Shown here piece after piece: positions 9,746 through 17,375 of a stretch of 64,000 nucleotides of DNA. Positions within the stretch are counted from its first letter, which is position 1. Every line of letters starts with the position of its first letter. The position numbers and the translations under genes are program-made. The stretch comes from Rhodoglobus sp. (GTDB lineage: Bacteria; Actinomycetota; Actinomycetes; Actinomycetales; Microbacteriaceae). The stretch covers positions 1 to 64,000 of the forward strand of contig JAODLY010000037.1 of assembly GCA_025464445.1 (NCBI GenBank). The letters run 5' to 3'. The notes below the pieces were generated by a model that saw only the letters and a program-made list of their open reading frames with translations, did no database searches and was not told the origin of the DNA.

Positions 9746-9848
9746 GCTGCGGGTCGGGGTGTTCGCCCCGGCCCGCATCCGGCGGCCCCGCGAGCTCGGT
9801 CGCTGCCAGGCCCAACCTGCGGCCGGGACGAACACCCCGACCCGCAGC
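9746..9848. terminator. Long 30-bp inverted repeat between infB and rbfA
   Basis: The left arm at 9746-9776 (starting GCTGCGGGTCGGGGTGTTCG) and the right arm at 9819-9848 (ending CGAACACCCCGACCCGCAGC) are complementary over about 30 bp with one mismatch and one bulged C. They enclose about 42 nt. It begins right after the infB stop and probably acts as a terminator, attenuator or 3'-stabilising structure. The perfect outer 20 bp are unusually long. Confidence 0.6.
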
Positions 9849-9897
9849 CGGGACAAGAGCCCGCTTGCACGAATAGCGTAGGCAAGGGAGAGACAGC

Positions 9898-10362
9898 ATG
9901 GTGGATGCAGCGAGGGCCGCGAAGATGGCGGACCGCATCAAAGTGATCGTCGCGAAAACGCTCGAGCGGGGGGTCAAAGACCCGCGGCTGGGCTTCGTGA
10001 CAATCACCGACGTCAAGGTCACCGGGGACCTGCAGCACGCCTCGATCTTCTACACCGTGTATGGCACGGACGAGGAGCGTTCGGAGACAGCAGCCGCCCT
10101 GAAGTCGGCCACGGGCATGCTCCGCAGCGAGGTGGGCAAGAACATCACAGCCCGGCTCACGCCCAGCCTCGAGTTCATTGCCGACGGCATCCCGGAGAAC
10201 GCCGCCCTCATCGACTCGCTTCTCACGGAGGCCGCCGCGCGCGATGCCGAGGTCGAGAACCTCAAGAAGACCGCGCAGTACGCCGGCGACGAGGATCCCT
10301 ACGTCAAGCCGAGGGTCATCGAAGCCGACGAGGACGACGAGGAAGAGCCGGAAGGCAACTAG
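9898..10362 (+). CDS. rbfA: Ribosome-binding factor A
   Basis: RbfA (154 aa) is a KH-type factor for 30S maturation and 16S 5'-end processing. It has the family core VKDPRLGFVTITDVKVTGDLQ and the following FYTVYG strand, and ends in an acidic tail rich in Asp/Glu. ATG 9898 has a GGAGAG site upstream. It normally precedes truB, but here about 6 kb of other genes intervene. Confidence 0.95.
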   Translation: MVDAARAAKMADRIKVIVAKTLERGVKDPRLGFVTITDVKVTGDLQHASIFYTVYGTDEERSETAAALKSATGMLRSEVGKNITARLTPSLEFIADGIPENAALIDSLLTEAAARDAEVENLKKTAQYAGDEDPYVKPRVIEADEDDEEEPEGN

Positions 10363-10365
10363 GCT
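10360..10365 (+). promoter_or_regulatory. -10 element TAGGCT over the rbfA stop codon
   Basis: The TAG stop of rbfA is the start of TAGGCT, which is 7 nt upstream of GTG 10372. The downstream gene thus probably has its own leaderless transcript. Confidence 0.45.
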
Positions 10366-10371
10366 CGTCGC

Positions 10372-10644
10372 GTGCTCTACGTGACCATGTACTACACGGC
10401 CGATGGCGTCGACCGCGCGCAGCTCGTGGAGGTCTATCCCCGTCATCGGGCGTACCTCGACGAGTTCGCGAAGGGCGGCCAGGTGCAGTCGATCGGCGCC
10501 TTCCTGAACCCCGGCGATGTCGGCTCGATGGCAGTCTTCCGATCCCGCGAAGCAGCGGAGTCTTTCATCGAGAAGGACCCGTTCGTGGTCGAGGGCCTCG
10601 TCGGCAGGCACGAACTGCGCGAATGGGAACCGCTCGAGTACTAG
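10372..10644 (+). CDS. YciI-like (YCII domain) protein
   Basis: 90 aa, with a ferredoxin-like fold of the YCII family. Visible are the family His in PRHRAYLDEFAKGGQV, the strand SMAVFRSREAAESFIEKDPFV, and the C-terminal REWEPLEY. Members are thought to be small enzymes or substrate-binding modules related to muconolactone isomerase; no reaction can be assigned here. It starts at GTG, apparently leaderless, and is convergent with the glycosylase gene with 5 nt between stops. Confidence 0.85.
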   Translation: MLYVTMYYTADGVDRAQLVEVYPRHRAYLDEFAKGGQVQSIGAFLNPGDVGSMAVFRSREAAESFIEKDPFVVEGLVGRHELREWEPLEY

Positions 10645-10649
10645 CCGGC

Positions 10650-11510
10650 CTACTTCAGCAGCCGCGACAGCACCCGGTCTGCAAGGGGTTTTCCGCCGGT
10701 CTGGCAGGTAGGGCAGTACTGCAGCGTCGAGTCCGCGAAGATCACCTGCCTGATCCGGTCCCCGCACACCGGGCAGAGCTCGCCGTTGCGCCCGTGCACC
10801 TGCAGGTTTAGCTTCTTCTCCTTTTTCAATTCGGATGCCGCCAGCCCGTCCGCGCGCGCGATGGCGCCGCGCAGTGTGTCCTGCATCGCCGCATAGAGCC
10901 GCGACACCTCGTTGGCGCTCATCGCCGCGGGCTTGTACGGGGACATCTTCGCCGCGTGCAGGATCTCGTCGGAGTAGGCGTTGCCGATCCCGGCGATCAT
11001 CGACTGGTTGCGCAGTACGCCTTTGATCTGCGCCCGGCCCTGCGCGGCGAGAATCGCGGCGAACCGCTCTTCGGTGAACGCGTCGTCGAGCGGGTCCGGG
11101 CCCAGTCGCGCGATGCCCGGCACGTCGAGGGGGTTGCGCACGAGGTAGATCGCGAGGCTCTTCTTGGTCCCAGCCTCAGTGATGTTCAGGCCCGAGCCAT
11201 CGTCGAGCACGAGCCGCGCCGCGAGTGGGCCGCTGCCCGGTCGCACCGAGGCGACGGGTGCGGCATCCCGCCAGCGGATCCAGCCGGCCCGCGCCAGGTG
11301 CATGACGAGGTGCAGGTCGCCGATCGTCAGGTCGAGAAACTTGCCGTGCCGTTCGACGCGGTCGATCGTCTTGCCCGCGACCGCCGAAACCGGTGGATCG
11401 AAAGTCTTGAGGGCGGCGAAAGACAGCACGTCGAGCCGGTCCACGGTGCGTCCGCCCAAGCGCGCGCGGAGATCGGTCACGAGGGCGTGGACTTCGGGCA
11501 GCTCCGGCAC
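10650..11510 (-). CDS. Fpg/Nei family DNA glycosylase/AP lyase
   Basis: 286 aa base-excision repair enzyme. After the initiating GTG it reads PELPEV, where Pro1 is the catalytic nucleophile and Glu2 the acid, so the start at 11510 is fixed by chemistry even though the frame extends upstream. The middle carries the helix-two-turn-helix DNA-binding segment (around IKGVLRNQSMIAGIGNAYSDE, with Asn). The C-terminus has a zinc finger CPVCGDRIRQVIF...YCPTCQTGG. It resembles the actinobacterial Nei2/Fpg2 subgroup more than classical MutM. MutY lies just upstream on the same strand, so two oxidative-damage glycosylases are neighbours. Confidence 0.92.
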   Translation of the reverse strand: MPELPEVHALVTDLRARLGGRTVDRLDVLSFAALKTFDPPVSAVAGKTIDRVERHGKFLDLTIGDLHLVMHLARAGWIRWRDAAPVASVRPGSGPLAARLVLDDGSGLNITEAGTKKSLAIYLVRNPLDVPGIARLGPDPLDDAFTEERFAAILAAQGRAQIKGVLRNQSMIAGIGNAYSDEILHAAKMSPYKPAAMSANEVSRLYAAMQDTLRGAIARADGLAASELKKEKKLNLQVHGRNGELCPVCGDRIRQVIFADSTLQYCPTCQTGGKPLADRVLSRLLK

Positions 11511-11827
11511 CGTACAAGTGTGCCTCGGGGCCGCAGCATCCGTCGAGTCGCGCGGGGGTCTGCGCCGCCCGTGCCCGTACTGCGGGCCGCCGCCCGGTGC
11601 CGCCGCCCACCCTGCGCTGCCGGGTGCCGCCGCCGCGGCGTCAGCGAGGTCGTCGCCGCGCCGGCAGCGAGGTCGTCGAAAAGCCAGTTTTTGTGATCGC
11701 GGCGTGGATCTCGCGCAAATACTGGCTTTTCGACGGGGCCTTTGCGGGTCGACCGCCGTCGCAGCCCGCGCCCGCCGCCGTACCGTGCCGCCGCCGCGGG
11801 TGGGGCGGCGTCGGCGGAAGGTCACGC
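11511..11827. other. Intergenic region between fpg-like gene and mutY
   Basis: 317 nt, no gene. It contains GCC/CGC-rich low-complexity DNA, a 13-bp direct repeat AGCGAGGTCGTCG (11643-11655 and 11666-11678), and a 20-bp inverted repeat (11674-11735) in an otherwise GC-poor patch. Long open frames cross it on both strands but have no start signal and no family match. Confidence 0.6.
11674..11735. repeat. Interspersed palindromic element, copy A
   Basis: CGTCGAAAAGCCAGTTTTTG (11674-11693) is repeated inverted at 11716-11735 with one mismatch, around a 22-nt spacer. The arm resembles the arm of the element at 20395-20454 (shared core CCAGTTTTTG and flanking GTCGA...GA), so the two look like members of one family. 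The A/T run stands out from the local base composition. Confidence 0.6.
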
Positions 11828-12694
11828 CTAGCCCGGCAGCTCGTAGCCGTCGTCACCCGACACGACGAGGCCGTCGGCGAGCAACCCCGCGAGAGCGCGC
11901 GAGAGCTGCGCGGCATCCGGCCACACCGTCGCGAGCTCGGCTGCTGACACCGGGATGTCGCTCGCCCGCAGCTCGGCAAGGAGGAGGCCGCGCACCTGCC
12001 GGTCCGAGCCCTCGTATTGCTTCTGCGCGGGAGCACGCACCCCGAGGTATGGCGGGTAGCCGTCCAGCCGCCAGCGGCAGAGGTGGGCGATCGGGCAGGC
12101 GGCGCAACGCGGGGCGCGAGCCGTGCACACGAGGGCGCCGAGCTCCATCGCGGCGGCGTTGAAGAGCCGGGCATCCTCGGCGTCTTCGGGCAGGAGCGCC
12201 TCCATGGCAGCGAGGTCGCGGCGGGTCGAGGGAACGCCGGGGGAGGCCTGGCCGTCGACAGCCCGCGCGATGACCCTGCGCACGTTCGTGTCGACGACGG
12301 GATGCCGCCGGCCGTACGCGAAGACAGCGACGGCGCGCGCGGTGTACTCCCCGACACCGGGCAGGGCGAGTAGTGCTGGGACGTCGGGCGGCACCACCCC
12401 GCCGTGCAGCTCGGTGATGGCGACAGCCGCCGCATGCAGGTTGAGCGCGCGTCGCGGGTAGCCGAGCCGCTCCCACGCGCGTACAGCGTCGCCGGCGGGG
12501 GCGGCCGCGAGCGCCGCGGGCGTCGGCCAGCGCGCGAGCCACTCCTCGAGCCGCGGGATCACTCGCACGACGGGCGTCTGCTGCAGCATGATCTCGCTCA
12601 CGAGGATGCCCCACGCACCGAAGCCCTCGCCTCGCCACGGCAGGTCGCGGCGATTGGCGAGGAACCACTCGTTCACTGTCGGCGCGATGCTCAT
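11828..12694 (-). CDS. mutY: A/G-specific adenine DNA glycosylase MutY
   Basis: MutY (288 aa) removes adenine mispaired with 8-oxoguanine. Visible are the catalytic Glu in SEIMLQQTPV, the helix-hairpin-helix LPGVGEYTARAV with the catalytic Asp in VVDTNVRRV, and a [4Fe-4S] loop with spacing C-x6-C-x2-C-x5-C (CTARAPRCAACPIAHLC). The C-terminal NUDIX-like domain of E. coli MutY is absent; only about 60 residues follow the cluster, typical of actinobacterial short forms. ATG 12694 has TAGGTT 7 nt upstream. It is divergent from the kinase-like gene at 12718. Confidence 0.95.
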   Translation of the reverse strand: MSIAPTVNEWFLANRRDLPWRGEGFGAWGILVSEIMLQQTPVVRVIPRLEEWLARWPTPAALAAAPAGDAVRAWERLGYPRRALNLHAAAVAITELHGGVVPPDVPALLALPGVGEYTARAVAVFAYGRRHPVVDTNVRRVIARAVDGQASPGVPSTRRDLAAMEALLPEDAEDARLFNAAAMELGALVCTARAPRCAACPIAHLCRWRLDGYPPYLGVRAPAQKQYEGSDRQVRGLLLAELRASDIPVSAAELATVWPDAAQLSRALAGLLADGLVVSGDDGYELPG

Positions 12695-12700
12695 CGTCCC

Positions 12701-12710
12701 AACCTAGACT
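12701..12710. promoter_or_regulatory. Overlapping divergent -10 elements
   Basis: On the plus strand TAGACT (12705-12710) is 8 nt before ATG 12718. On the minus strand TAGGTT (12706 down to 12701) is 7 nt before ATG 12694. The two hexamers share two base pairs, so both leaderless promoters fit in 23 bp and RNA polymerase could occupy only one at a time. Confidence 0.5.
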
Positions 12711-12717
12711 TGCGGGC

Positions 12718-13311
12718 ATGGCGAGCTGGACACCACAGGAACGCGACGTGCTCGACGGCCTCGCCGACGAGTTCCTGCACAACTACGGCAAAGGCCGCAC
12801 CCTGTTCGCCGTCGATGGCGTCGACGGCGCAGCGCCATTCGCGGATGCCCTGGCCGAACGCATGGGGCGCGGCGGCCACGCGGTCTTCCGGGCCTCGATG
12901 GACAGGTTCCAGAAGCCGCGCGCGCAGCGCAATGCCAGGGGTGTGGATTCCGCCGAGGCCCACTATCACGACACGTTCGACTACGAGCTGTTCCGTCGTG
13001 TGCTCGTGCAGCCGTTCAAGCTCGGCGGCAGCACGGGCTTCGTGACCGCCGCCTTCGACGCTGAGCGCGACGCCCAGATCGAGATGGACTGGAAGACCGG
13101 CCCGCAGGATGCCACGCTCATCGTCGACGGCGCGTTCCTCAACCGCCCAGAGCTCAGGGGCCTCTGGAACTTCTCCGTCTGGCTGGAGGTCGCGGATGCC
13201 GCCGAGCAGGCGCCCTATATCGCCGAGGCGAGGCCACGCGAGCACGCTAGCGCCATCATGGACATCTCGGACCCGGGGCATCCCCGCAGGCTGTTCGCCG
13301 ACAGCTGCTAG
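12718..13311 (+). CDS. Uridine-kinase-like protein with degenerate P-loop
   Basis: 197 aa. Overall pattern of actinobacterial uridine-kinase-like NTPases: an N-terminal helix, strand TLFAVDGVDG, a helix, then FRASMDRFQKPR (substrate-side segment), HYHDTFDYELFRRVL, and later LIVDGAFLNRPEL and FSVWLEV. The Walker A site, expected as GxxGxGK(S/T), reads GVDGAAPF at residues 34-41 (12817-12840), so the Lys and Ser/Thr that bind phosphate are missing. It may be a non-kinase relative or a decayed enzyme. The frame is otherwise intact. Leaderless ATG. Confidence 0.75.
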   Translation: MASWTPQERDVLDGLADEFLHNYGKGRTLFAVDGVDGAAPFADALAERMGRGGHAVFRASMDRFQKPRAQRNARGVDSAEAHYHDTFDYELFRRVLVQPFKLGGSTGFVTAAFDAERDAQIEMDWKTGPQDATLIVDGAFLNRPELRGLWNFSVWLEVADAAEQAPYIAEARPREHASAIMDISDPGHPRRLFADSC

Positions 13312-13320
13312 AAGCTGCCG

Positions 13321-14307
13321 CTAGAACCGCGCGACGACTTCGTCGGCGGTGAGGAAGTTGCCGGAGGCTTCGACCTCGTGCACGAGTTCGACGAGCCTCG
13401 CATTCACTGGCGCGGAGCGCTCGACACTCTCGGCCGCCCGCACGATCGAGCCGTTGAGGTAGTCGATCTCCGTGGCCTGCCCGCGGCGAATGCTCTGCAG
13501 CGTCGAGCCCGGATTCGGCTGTTTGCCGATCCTGGCGGACATGAGCAGCGGAAGGAGCTGCCCCAGCCAGAGCGGCAACAGGGCGAACAGGCGCAACCCT
13601 CGCGGCCCGAGGCCCTGGAGTTTCTCGAATCGCACCCGGTTGGCGCGCCCGATCCGCACGTTCTCGCGCATGCCCAGGGTCATGATGCGGCGAAGCGCGC
13701 CGTTGGCTATGACCTCCTGAGCGCTCAATCCGGTGATCGCGGGCAGGGCGTTTATCTGGTTGATCACCAATTTCGTCCACTGCGCGCCGGTGAAATTCTG
13801 CACGAGCTCGGTCGGCAGCGCGTCGTTGAGGGTGCGCGCCACGTAACGTGCAGGGAGGTCGTCTTCGCCTTCGACCCCCACGTAGAGCGGGCCGGCGGTG
13901 GTCACGGTGATCTCGCCGGGGGAGAGGTAGGAGGAGGCGAAGGTCGCGAGCCCGCCCACGATGTCGGAACGGGGCGAGGCGGAGCGGGCGTTGGCTATGC
14001 CGTCCAAACCGTTCTGGATGACGAGCACGGGCACGCCGCGCAGCAGACGCTGGTTCTCCCGGATGGCGGCGACGGCATCCTGGGCTTTCGTCGCGACGAT
14101 CACGAGCTCGGGACCGTGCGTCAGTTGCTCATTCGCATCGACGCGAGCCGTGTATTCGCCCCAGGCGCCGGATAGCCGGATGCCGCGCTCCCTGATGGCC
14201 TCGAGGTGCGGCCCGCGGGCTGTCACCTCGACCTCGTGGCCGCCCCTGGCCAGGAGTGCGGCAATGGCGCCGCCGACCGCACCTGCCCCGACGACGCCTA
14301 CCCGCAT
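13321..14307 (-). CDS. Ketopantoate reductase family protein (PanE/ApbA)
   Basis: 328 aa. The N-terminal Rossmann fold opens with VGVVGAGAVGGAIAALLARGGHEV, typical for NADPH binding, followed by VIVATKAQD and VLVIQNGLDG. The C-terminal helical domain contains WTKLVINQINALPAITG, where the Lys matches the catalytic Lys of ketopantoate reductases. It would reduce 2-dehydropantoate to pantoate for CoA synthesis, but several paralogues of this fold have other substrates. It follows the MFS gene by 2 nt, so it may be co-transcribed; TAGTAT 7 nt upstream also suggests a separate leaderless start. Confidence 0.85.
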   Translation of the reverse strand: MRVGVVGAGAVGGAIAALLARGGHEVEVTARGPHLEAIRERGIRLSGAWGEYTARVDANEQLTHGPELVIVATKAQDAVAAIRENQRLLRGVPVLVIQNGLDGIANARSASPRSDIVGGLATFASSYLSPGEITVTTAGPLYVGVEGEDDLPARYVARTLNDALPTELVQNFTGAQWTKLVINQINALPAITGLSAQEVIANGALRRIMTLGMRENVRIGRANRVRFEKLQGLGPRGLRLFALLPLWLGQLLPLLMSARIGKQPNPGSTLQSIRRGQATEIDYLNGSIVRAAESVERSAPVNARLVELVHEVEASGNFLTADEVVARF

Positions 14308-14309
14308 GC

Positions 14310-15767
14310 TCAGATACTATGGGCGCTCGCCGCCTCGGTCGGGGACGCAGCCTTTATGGATGTCGTAGCGCGCCCCGCAGGCAGGGCGAAGGCGATGAGT
14401 GCGGAGAGCGCGAGCACGCCGGCGCCGGTGAAGATCGCGGGGATCGCAGCGCCCACGTAGCCGGTCGGGGTGAGGGTGCCGTCGGCCCCGACGAAGACCG
14501 CGGTGAGCACGGCGATGCCGAGTGCGACGCCGATCTCACGAAGCGTGGAGTTGGTGCCGCTCGCTTTCGCGTGGTCGGCGGATTTCATCGTCGCGAGCAC
14601 GGCGGTGGACAGCGGCGCGAAGACCAGGCCCATGCCAACACCGGCGAAGATGAACGCGGGTAGCAGCGTGGTGTACGCGACATCGGCCGACATCGTCGCG
14701 GCGAGCCAGAAGATGCCGATCGTCTGGAACGACAGGCCGGCGATGATGAGCAACCTCGTGCCGACCCTGGGCGCGACGAGGCCGGCGAGCGGCGCGATGA
14801 CCATGGGGGCGAGCGTCCACGGCATCGTCGCGACGCCGGCGCCGAGCGGGGTGTACCCCTGCACGACCTGCAGGAACTGGATGAGGATGAATATCGAGCC
14901 GAACACGCCGAAGCTGAAGGCCAGCCCGACGATGTTGGCGACCGAGAAGCTGCGGTCACGGAACAGGCGAAGCGGCAGCAGGGGTGACGCCGTGCGGCTC
15001 TCCCACCAGATGAACGCAGCGATGAGCACCGCGCCCGCGATGAGCGCCCCGTCGACCTCGACGCTGTCCCAGCCCGCGTCGTTGCCGCGCACGATACCGA
15101 AGACCAGCCCGAGCACGCCCAGGCCGACGAGCAGCACGCCGACGACATCGGCACGTGCCTTCGCGCCGAAGGTGTTCGGAAGGGCGAGCAGGGCAAGGGG
15201 GATGGCGACGATGCCGACGGGCACGTTCAACCAGAAGATAGCCTCCCAGTTCCAGCCTTCGACGACAGCACCTCCCACGAGCGGACCGAGGGCGACGCCG
15301 AGCCCCGTGATGCCGCCCCAGATGCCGATGGCGAGCGCACGGAAGCGGTCTTCGACAGATCCGACGAGCAGCGTGAGCGAGAGGGGCATGACCGCCGCTG
15401 CGCCCAGGCCCTGCACGGCACGGCTGGCGATGAGCATCCATGGCTCCGTGCTGAGGGCGGAGAACACGGATGCCGCAGTGAACACGACGATGCCGATGAC
15501 GAACACGTTGCGGCGCCCAAAACGGTCGCCGAGGGCCGCCGCCATGAGGATGAATGTCGCGAAGCTCAGGGTGAACGCGTTGACGAACCACTGCAGCTCT
15601 TCGACGCTCGCGCCCAGGTCGAGGCGGATCGACGGCAGGGCATTTGTCATCACCAGGTTGTCCAGTGTCGCCATGAACATGGGCAGGGAGGCCGCGATTA
15701 TCGCAAGCCAGACCGGGATTCGGCGGCGCGTTCGTGTCGGAACGGGGGTTTCCAGCAGGGCTGACAT
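14310..15767 (-). CDS. MFS drug transporter, DHA2 (EmrB/QacA-like) family
   Basis: 485 aa with about 14 hydrophobic helices, the count of the DHA2 family of proton-driven multidrug exporters. The loop after helix 2 shows GDRFGRRNVFVIG (motif A) and helix 5 carries GPLVGGAVVE (motif C, GP..GG). It is divergent from a TetR gene with a clear palindrome between, the standard layout of a self-regulated efflux pair. The likely promoter is TAATAT (15792-15787, minus strand) with a GAGGA ribosome-binding site close to the ATG. Substrate unknown. Confidence 0.92.
   Translation of the reverse strand: MSALLETPVPTRTRRRIPVWLAIIAASLPMFMATLDNLVMTNALPSIRLDLGASVEELQWFVNAFTLSFATFILMAAALGDRFGRRNVFVIGIVVFTAASVFSALSTEPWMLIASRAVQGLGAAAVMPLSLTLLVGSVEDRFRALAIGIWGGITGLGVALGPLVGGAVVEGWNWEAIFWLNVPVGIVAIPLALLALPNTFGAKARADVVGVLLVGLGVLGLVFGIVRGNDAGWDSVEVDGALIAGAVLIAAFIWWESRTASPLLPLRLFRDRSFSVANIVGLAFSFGVFGSIFILIQFLQVVQGYTPLGAGVATMPWTLAPMVIAPLAGLVAPRVGTRLLIIAGLSFQTIGIFWLAATMSADVAYTTLLPAFIFAGVGMGLVFAPLSTAVLATMKSADHAKASGTNSTLREIGVALGIAVLTAVFVGADGTLTPTGYVGAAIPAIFTGAGVLALSALIAFALPAGRATTSIKAASPTEAASAHSI
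14314..14319 (-). promoter_or_regulatory. -10 element TAGTAT inside the MFS 3' end
   Basis: Minus-strand TAGTAT ends 7 nt before the ketopantoate-reductase ATG (14307). It lies within the last codons of the upstream MFS gene, so it would be an internal promoter. Confidence 0.4.
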
Positions 15768-15786
15768 GGGTTCCTCAGGAGGCTCG

Positions 15787-15839
15787 ATATTAGTTATCCA
15801 ACGATTACTTAGTCGAGATTAGTAATTGACTGATAACCT
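15787..15839. promoter_or_regulatory. TetR operator and divergent promoters
   Basis: Imperfect inverted repeat: GTTATCCAACGATTACTTA (15793-15811) and TTAGTAATTGACTGATAAC (15819-15837) match at about 14 of 19 positions, with outer GTTATC/GATAAC and inner ATTACT/AGTAAT conserved. The MFS -10 (TAATAT, 15792-15787 minus) abuts the left arm. The tetR -10 (TAACCT, 15834-15839) overlaps the right arm and lies 8 nt before GTG 15847. Binding of the TetR protein would block both promoters. Confidence 0.65.
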
Positions 15840-15846
15840 GTCAAGT

Positions 15847-16470
15847 GTGAACGAGCACCATTTGCAGCACATCGTGCATCACCCCAGGATGAAGGCCGAA
15901 GACCGCAGGGAACTCATCCTTGCTGCGGCCACCAAGGCATTCGGCGACTACGGGTATTTCGGCACGACAACCGACAAGGTTGCGAAAGCTGCGGGAGTGA
16001 GCCAGCCGTATGTGGTTCGCATGTTCGGCACCAAGGAACAACTGTTCCTCGAGGTGATGCGGCGTGCTGTCGACAGGTTGCTCGCGGTGTTCCGCGCCGA
16101 ACTCGCCGCCGGAACCCATGATCTTGGCCCGAGATTCGGCAGGGCGTATATCGACCTGCTCACCGACAGGGGGCTGCTGCTCTCGCTCATGCACGCCTTC
16201 GTGCTCGGCAGCGACCCGGTCGTGGGGCGGGAAGCGCGCTCGGGATTTCTTGAGGTGTACAGCTTCCTGCGGGACGAAGCGGGGTTCGATGCCGACGAGG
16301 TGCACACGTTCCTCGCCAACGGCATGCTCATCAACACCATGGTGGGATTGCGGATGAGCGACGAATTCGAGACGAATCCCCTGGCCGCCGAGTGCCTCAT
16401 CACGGCACTCCCCGAGAAACTCGACAGGGTGCTCGAACTGGGCAGGGTGCAGCGGGCGGAAGCGCGGTGA
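15847..16470 (+). CDS. TetR family transcriptional regulator
   Basis: 207 aa. The N-terminal helix-turn-helix spans about residues 20-65 (RRELILAAATKAFGDYGYFG, then TTDKVAKAAGVSQPYVVRMFGTKEQLF), and the C-terminal ligand-binding domain is variable. It is expected to repress the divergent MFS exporter and itself. I choose GTG 15847, apparently leaderless; an upstream in-frame TTG at 15826 lies inside the operator. The stop overlaps the GTG of truB (GTGA), so truB translation is coupled to this regulator. Confidence 0.9.
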   Translation: MNEHHLQHIVHHPRMKAEDRRELILAAATKAFGDYGYFGTTTDKVAKAAGVSQPYVVRMFGTKEQLFLEVMRRAVDRLLAVFRAELAAGTHDLGPRFGRAYIDLLTDRGLLLSLMHAFVLGSDPVVGREARSGFLEVYSFLRDEAGFDADEVHTFLANGMLINTMVGLRMSDEFETNPLAAECLITALPEKLDRVLELGRVQRAEAR

Positions 16471-17375
16471 CGCGGGCTCCGTCCAACACCGCCAGCGGCA
16501 TCCTGCTCGTGGACAAGCCGCAGGATCTCACGAGCCACGACGTCGTGGCTCGTGTGCGCAAGTTGGTCGGCACCCGCAAGGTCGGCCACGCCGGCACGCT
16601 CGACCCGATGGCTACCGGCCTGCTCGTGCTCGGGGTGAACAGTGCCACCCGCCTTCTCACCTGGATCGTGGGCCTCGACAAGGTGTACACGGCGACGATC
16701 CGGCTCGGCGCGGCATCCGGTACCGACGATGCGCAGGGCGAATTGGGCGAGCGAGCGGATGCCGCGATGCTCGCCTCGGCCACCGACGAGGCGATCGCGG
16801 CGGGCGTCGCGGCGCTCACCGGCCCCATCCTGCAGCGCCCGAGTTCCGTGAGTGCCATCAAGGTGGACGGTCGCCGCGCATACTCCCTTGCCCGCGAGGG
16901 CGTCGAGGTCGTGCTGGAGCCGCGCCCCGTGACCATCCGCTCGTTCGAAGTGCTCGCCATCCGTCGTGGTGAGTGGATCGACATCGACGTCGTCGTCGAG
17001 TGCTCCTCCGGCACGTACATCCGCGCGCTTGCCCGCGATCTCGGCGAATCGCTCGGTGTCGGCGGCCACCTCAGCGCGCTGCGCCGCACGAGGATAGGCC
17101 CGTTCGCCGTCGAGGATGCCGCGGCGCTCGATGAGGCGATCCCCGGCGCGCTGCTGCCGAGCGCCGTGGTCGCAACGAGCCTCTTCGCCCGCGCCGACCT
17201 CACAGCGGCCGAGGCCACCGACCTCGGGAACGGCAAGCGCATCCCGATCGCGGCGACGGCCGCTGGGCCAGTGGCGGCCATCGCGCCCGATGGCAGGCTT
17301 GTCGGCCTCATCGAGGTCGTCGACGGCAGGGCGAAGGTGCTCGTGAACTTCCCCGCTGACGAGGTGCAGGAATGA
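16467..17375 (+). CDS. truB: tRNA pseudouridine(55) synthase
   Basis: TruB (302 aa) makes the T-loop pseudouridine at position 55 of tRNAs. The opening GILLVDKPQDLTSHDVV and the catalytic Asp in GHAGTLDPMATGLLVLG are diagnostic, and SGTYIRALARDLG is the third family motif. GTG 16467 overlaps the tetR stop by 4 nt, so the long in-frame extension upstream is not used. It is followed by small membrane-protein genes and ribF, keeping the usual truB-ribF neighbourhood, but rbfA has been displaced. Confidence 0.95.
   Translation: MTRAPSNTASGILLVDKPQDLTSHDVVARVRKLVGTRKVGHAGTLDPMATGLLVLGVNSATRLLTWIVGLDKVYTATIRLGAASGTDDAQGELGERADAAMLASATDEAIAAGVAALTGPILQRPSSVSAIKVDGRRAYSLAREGVEVVLEPRPVTIRSFEVLAIRRGEWIDIDVVVECSSGTYIRALARDLGESLGVGGHLSALRRTRIGPFAVEDAAALDEAIPGALLPSAVVATSLFARADLTAAEATDLGNGKRIPIAATAAGPVAAIAPDGRLVGLIEVVDGRAKVLVNFPADEVQE

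Noticed and set aside
7955-9856. 633-codon open frame on the minus strand opposite infB
   Set aside because: It mirrors infB codon structure (high-GC antisense frame), is very rich in Asp/Arg/Leu/Val, has no family motif and no start signal.
14470-15822. 450-codon plus-strand frame opposite the MFS/DHA2 gene
   Set aside because: Antisense shadow rich in Ser/Thr/Pro; the minus strand encodes a clear 14-helix transporter with MFS motifs.
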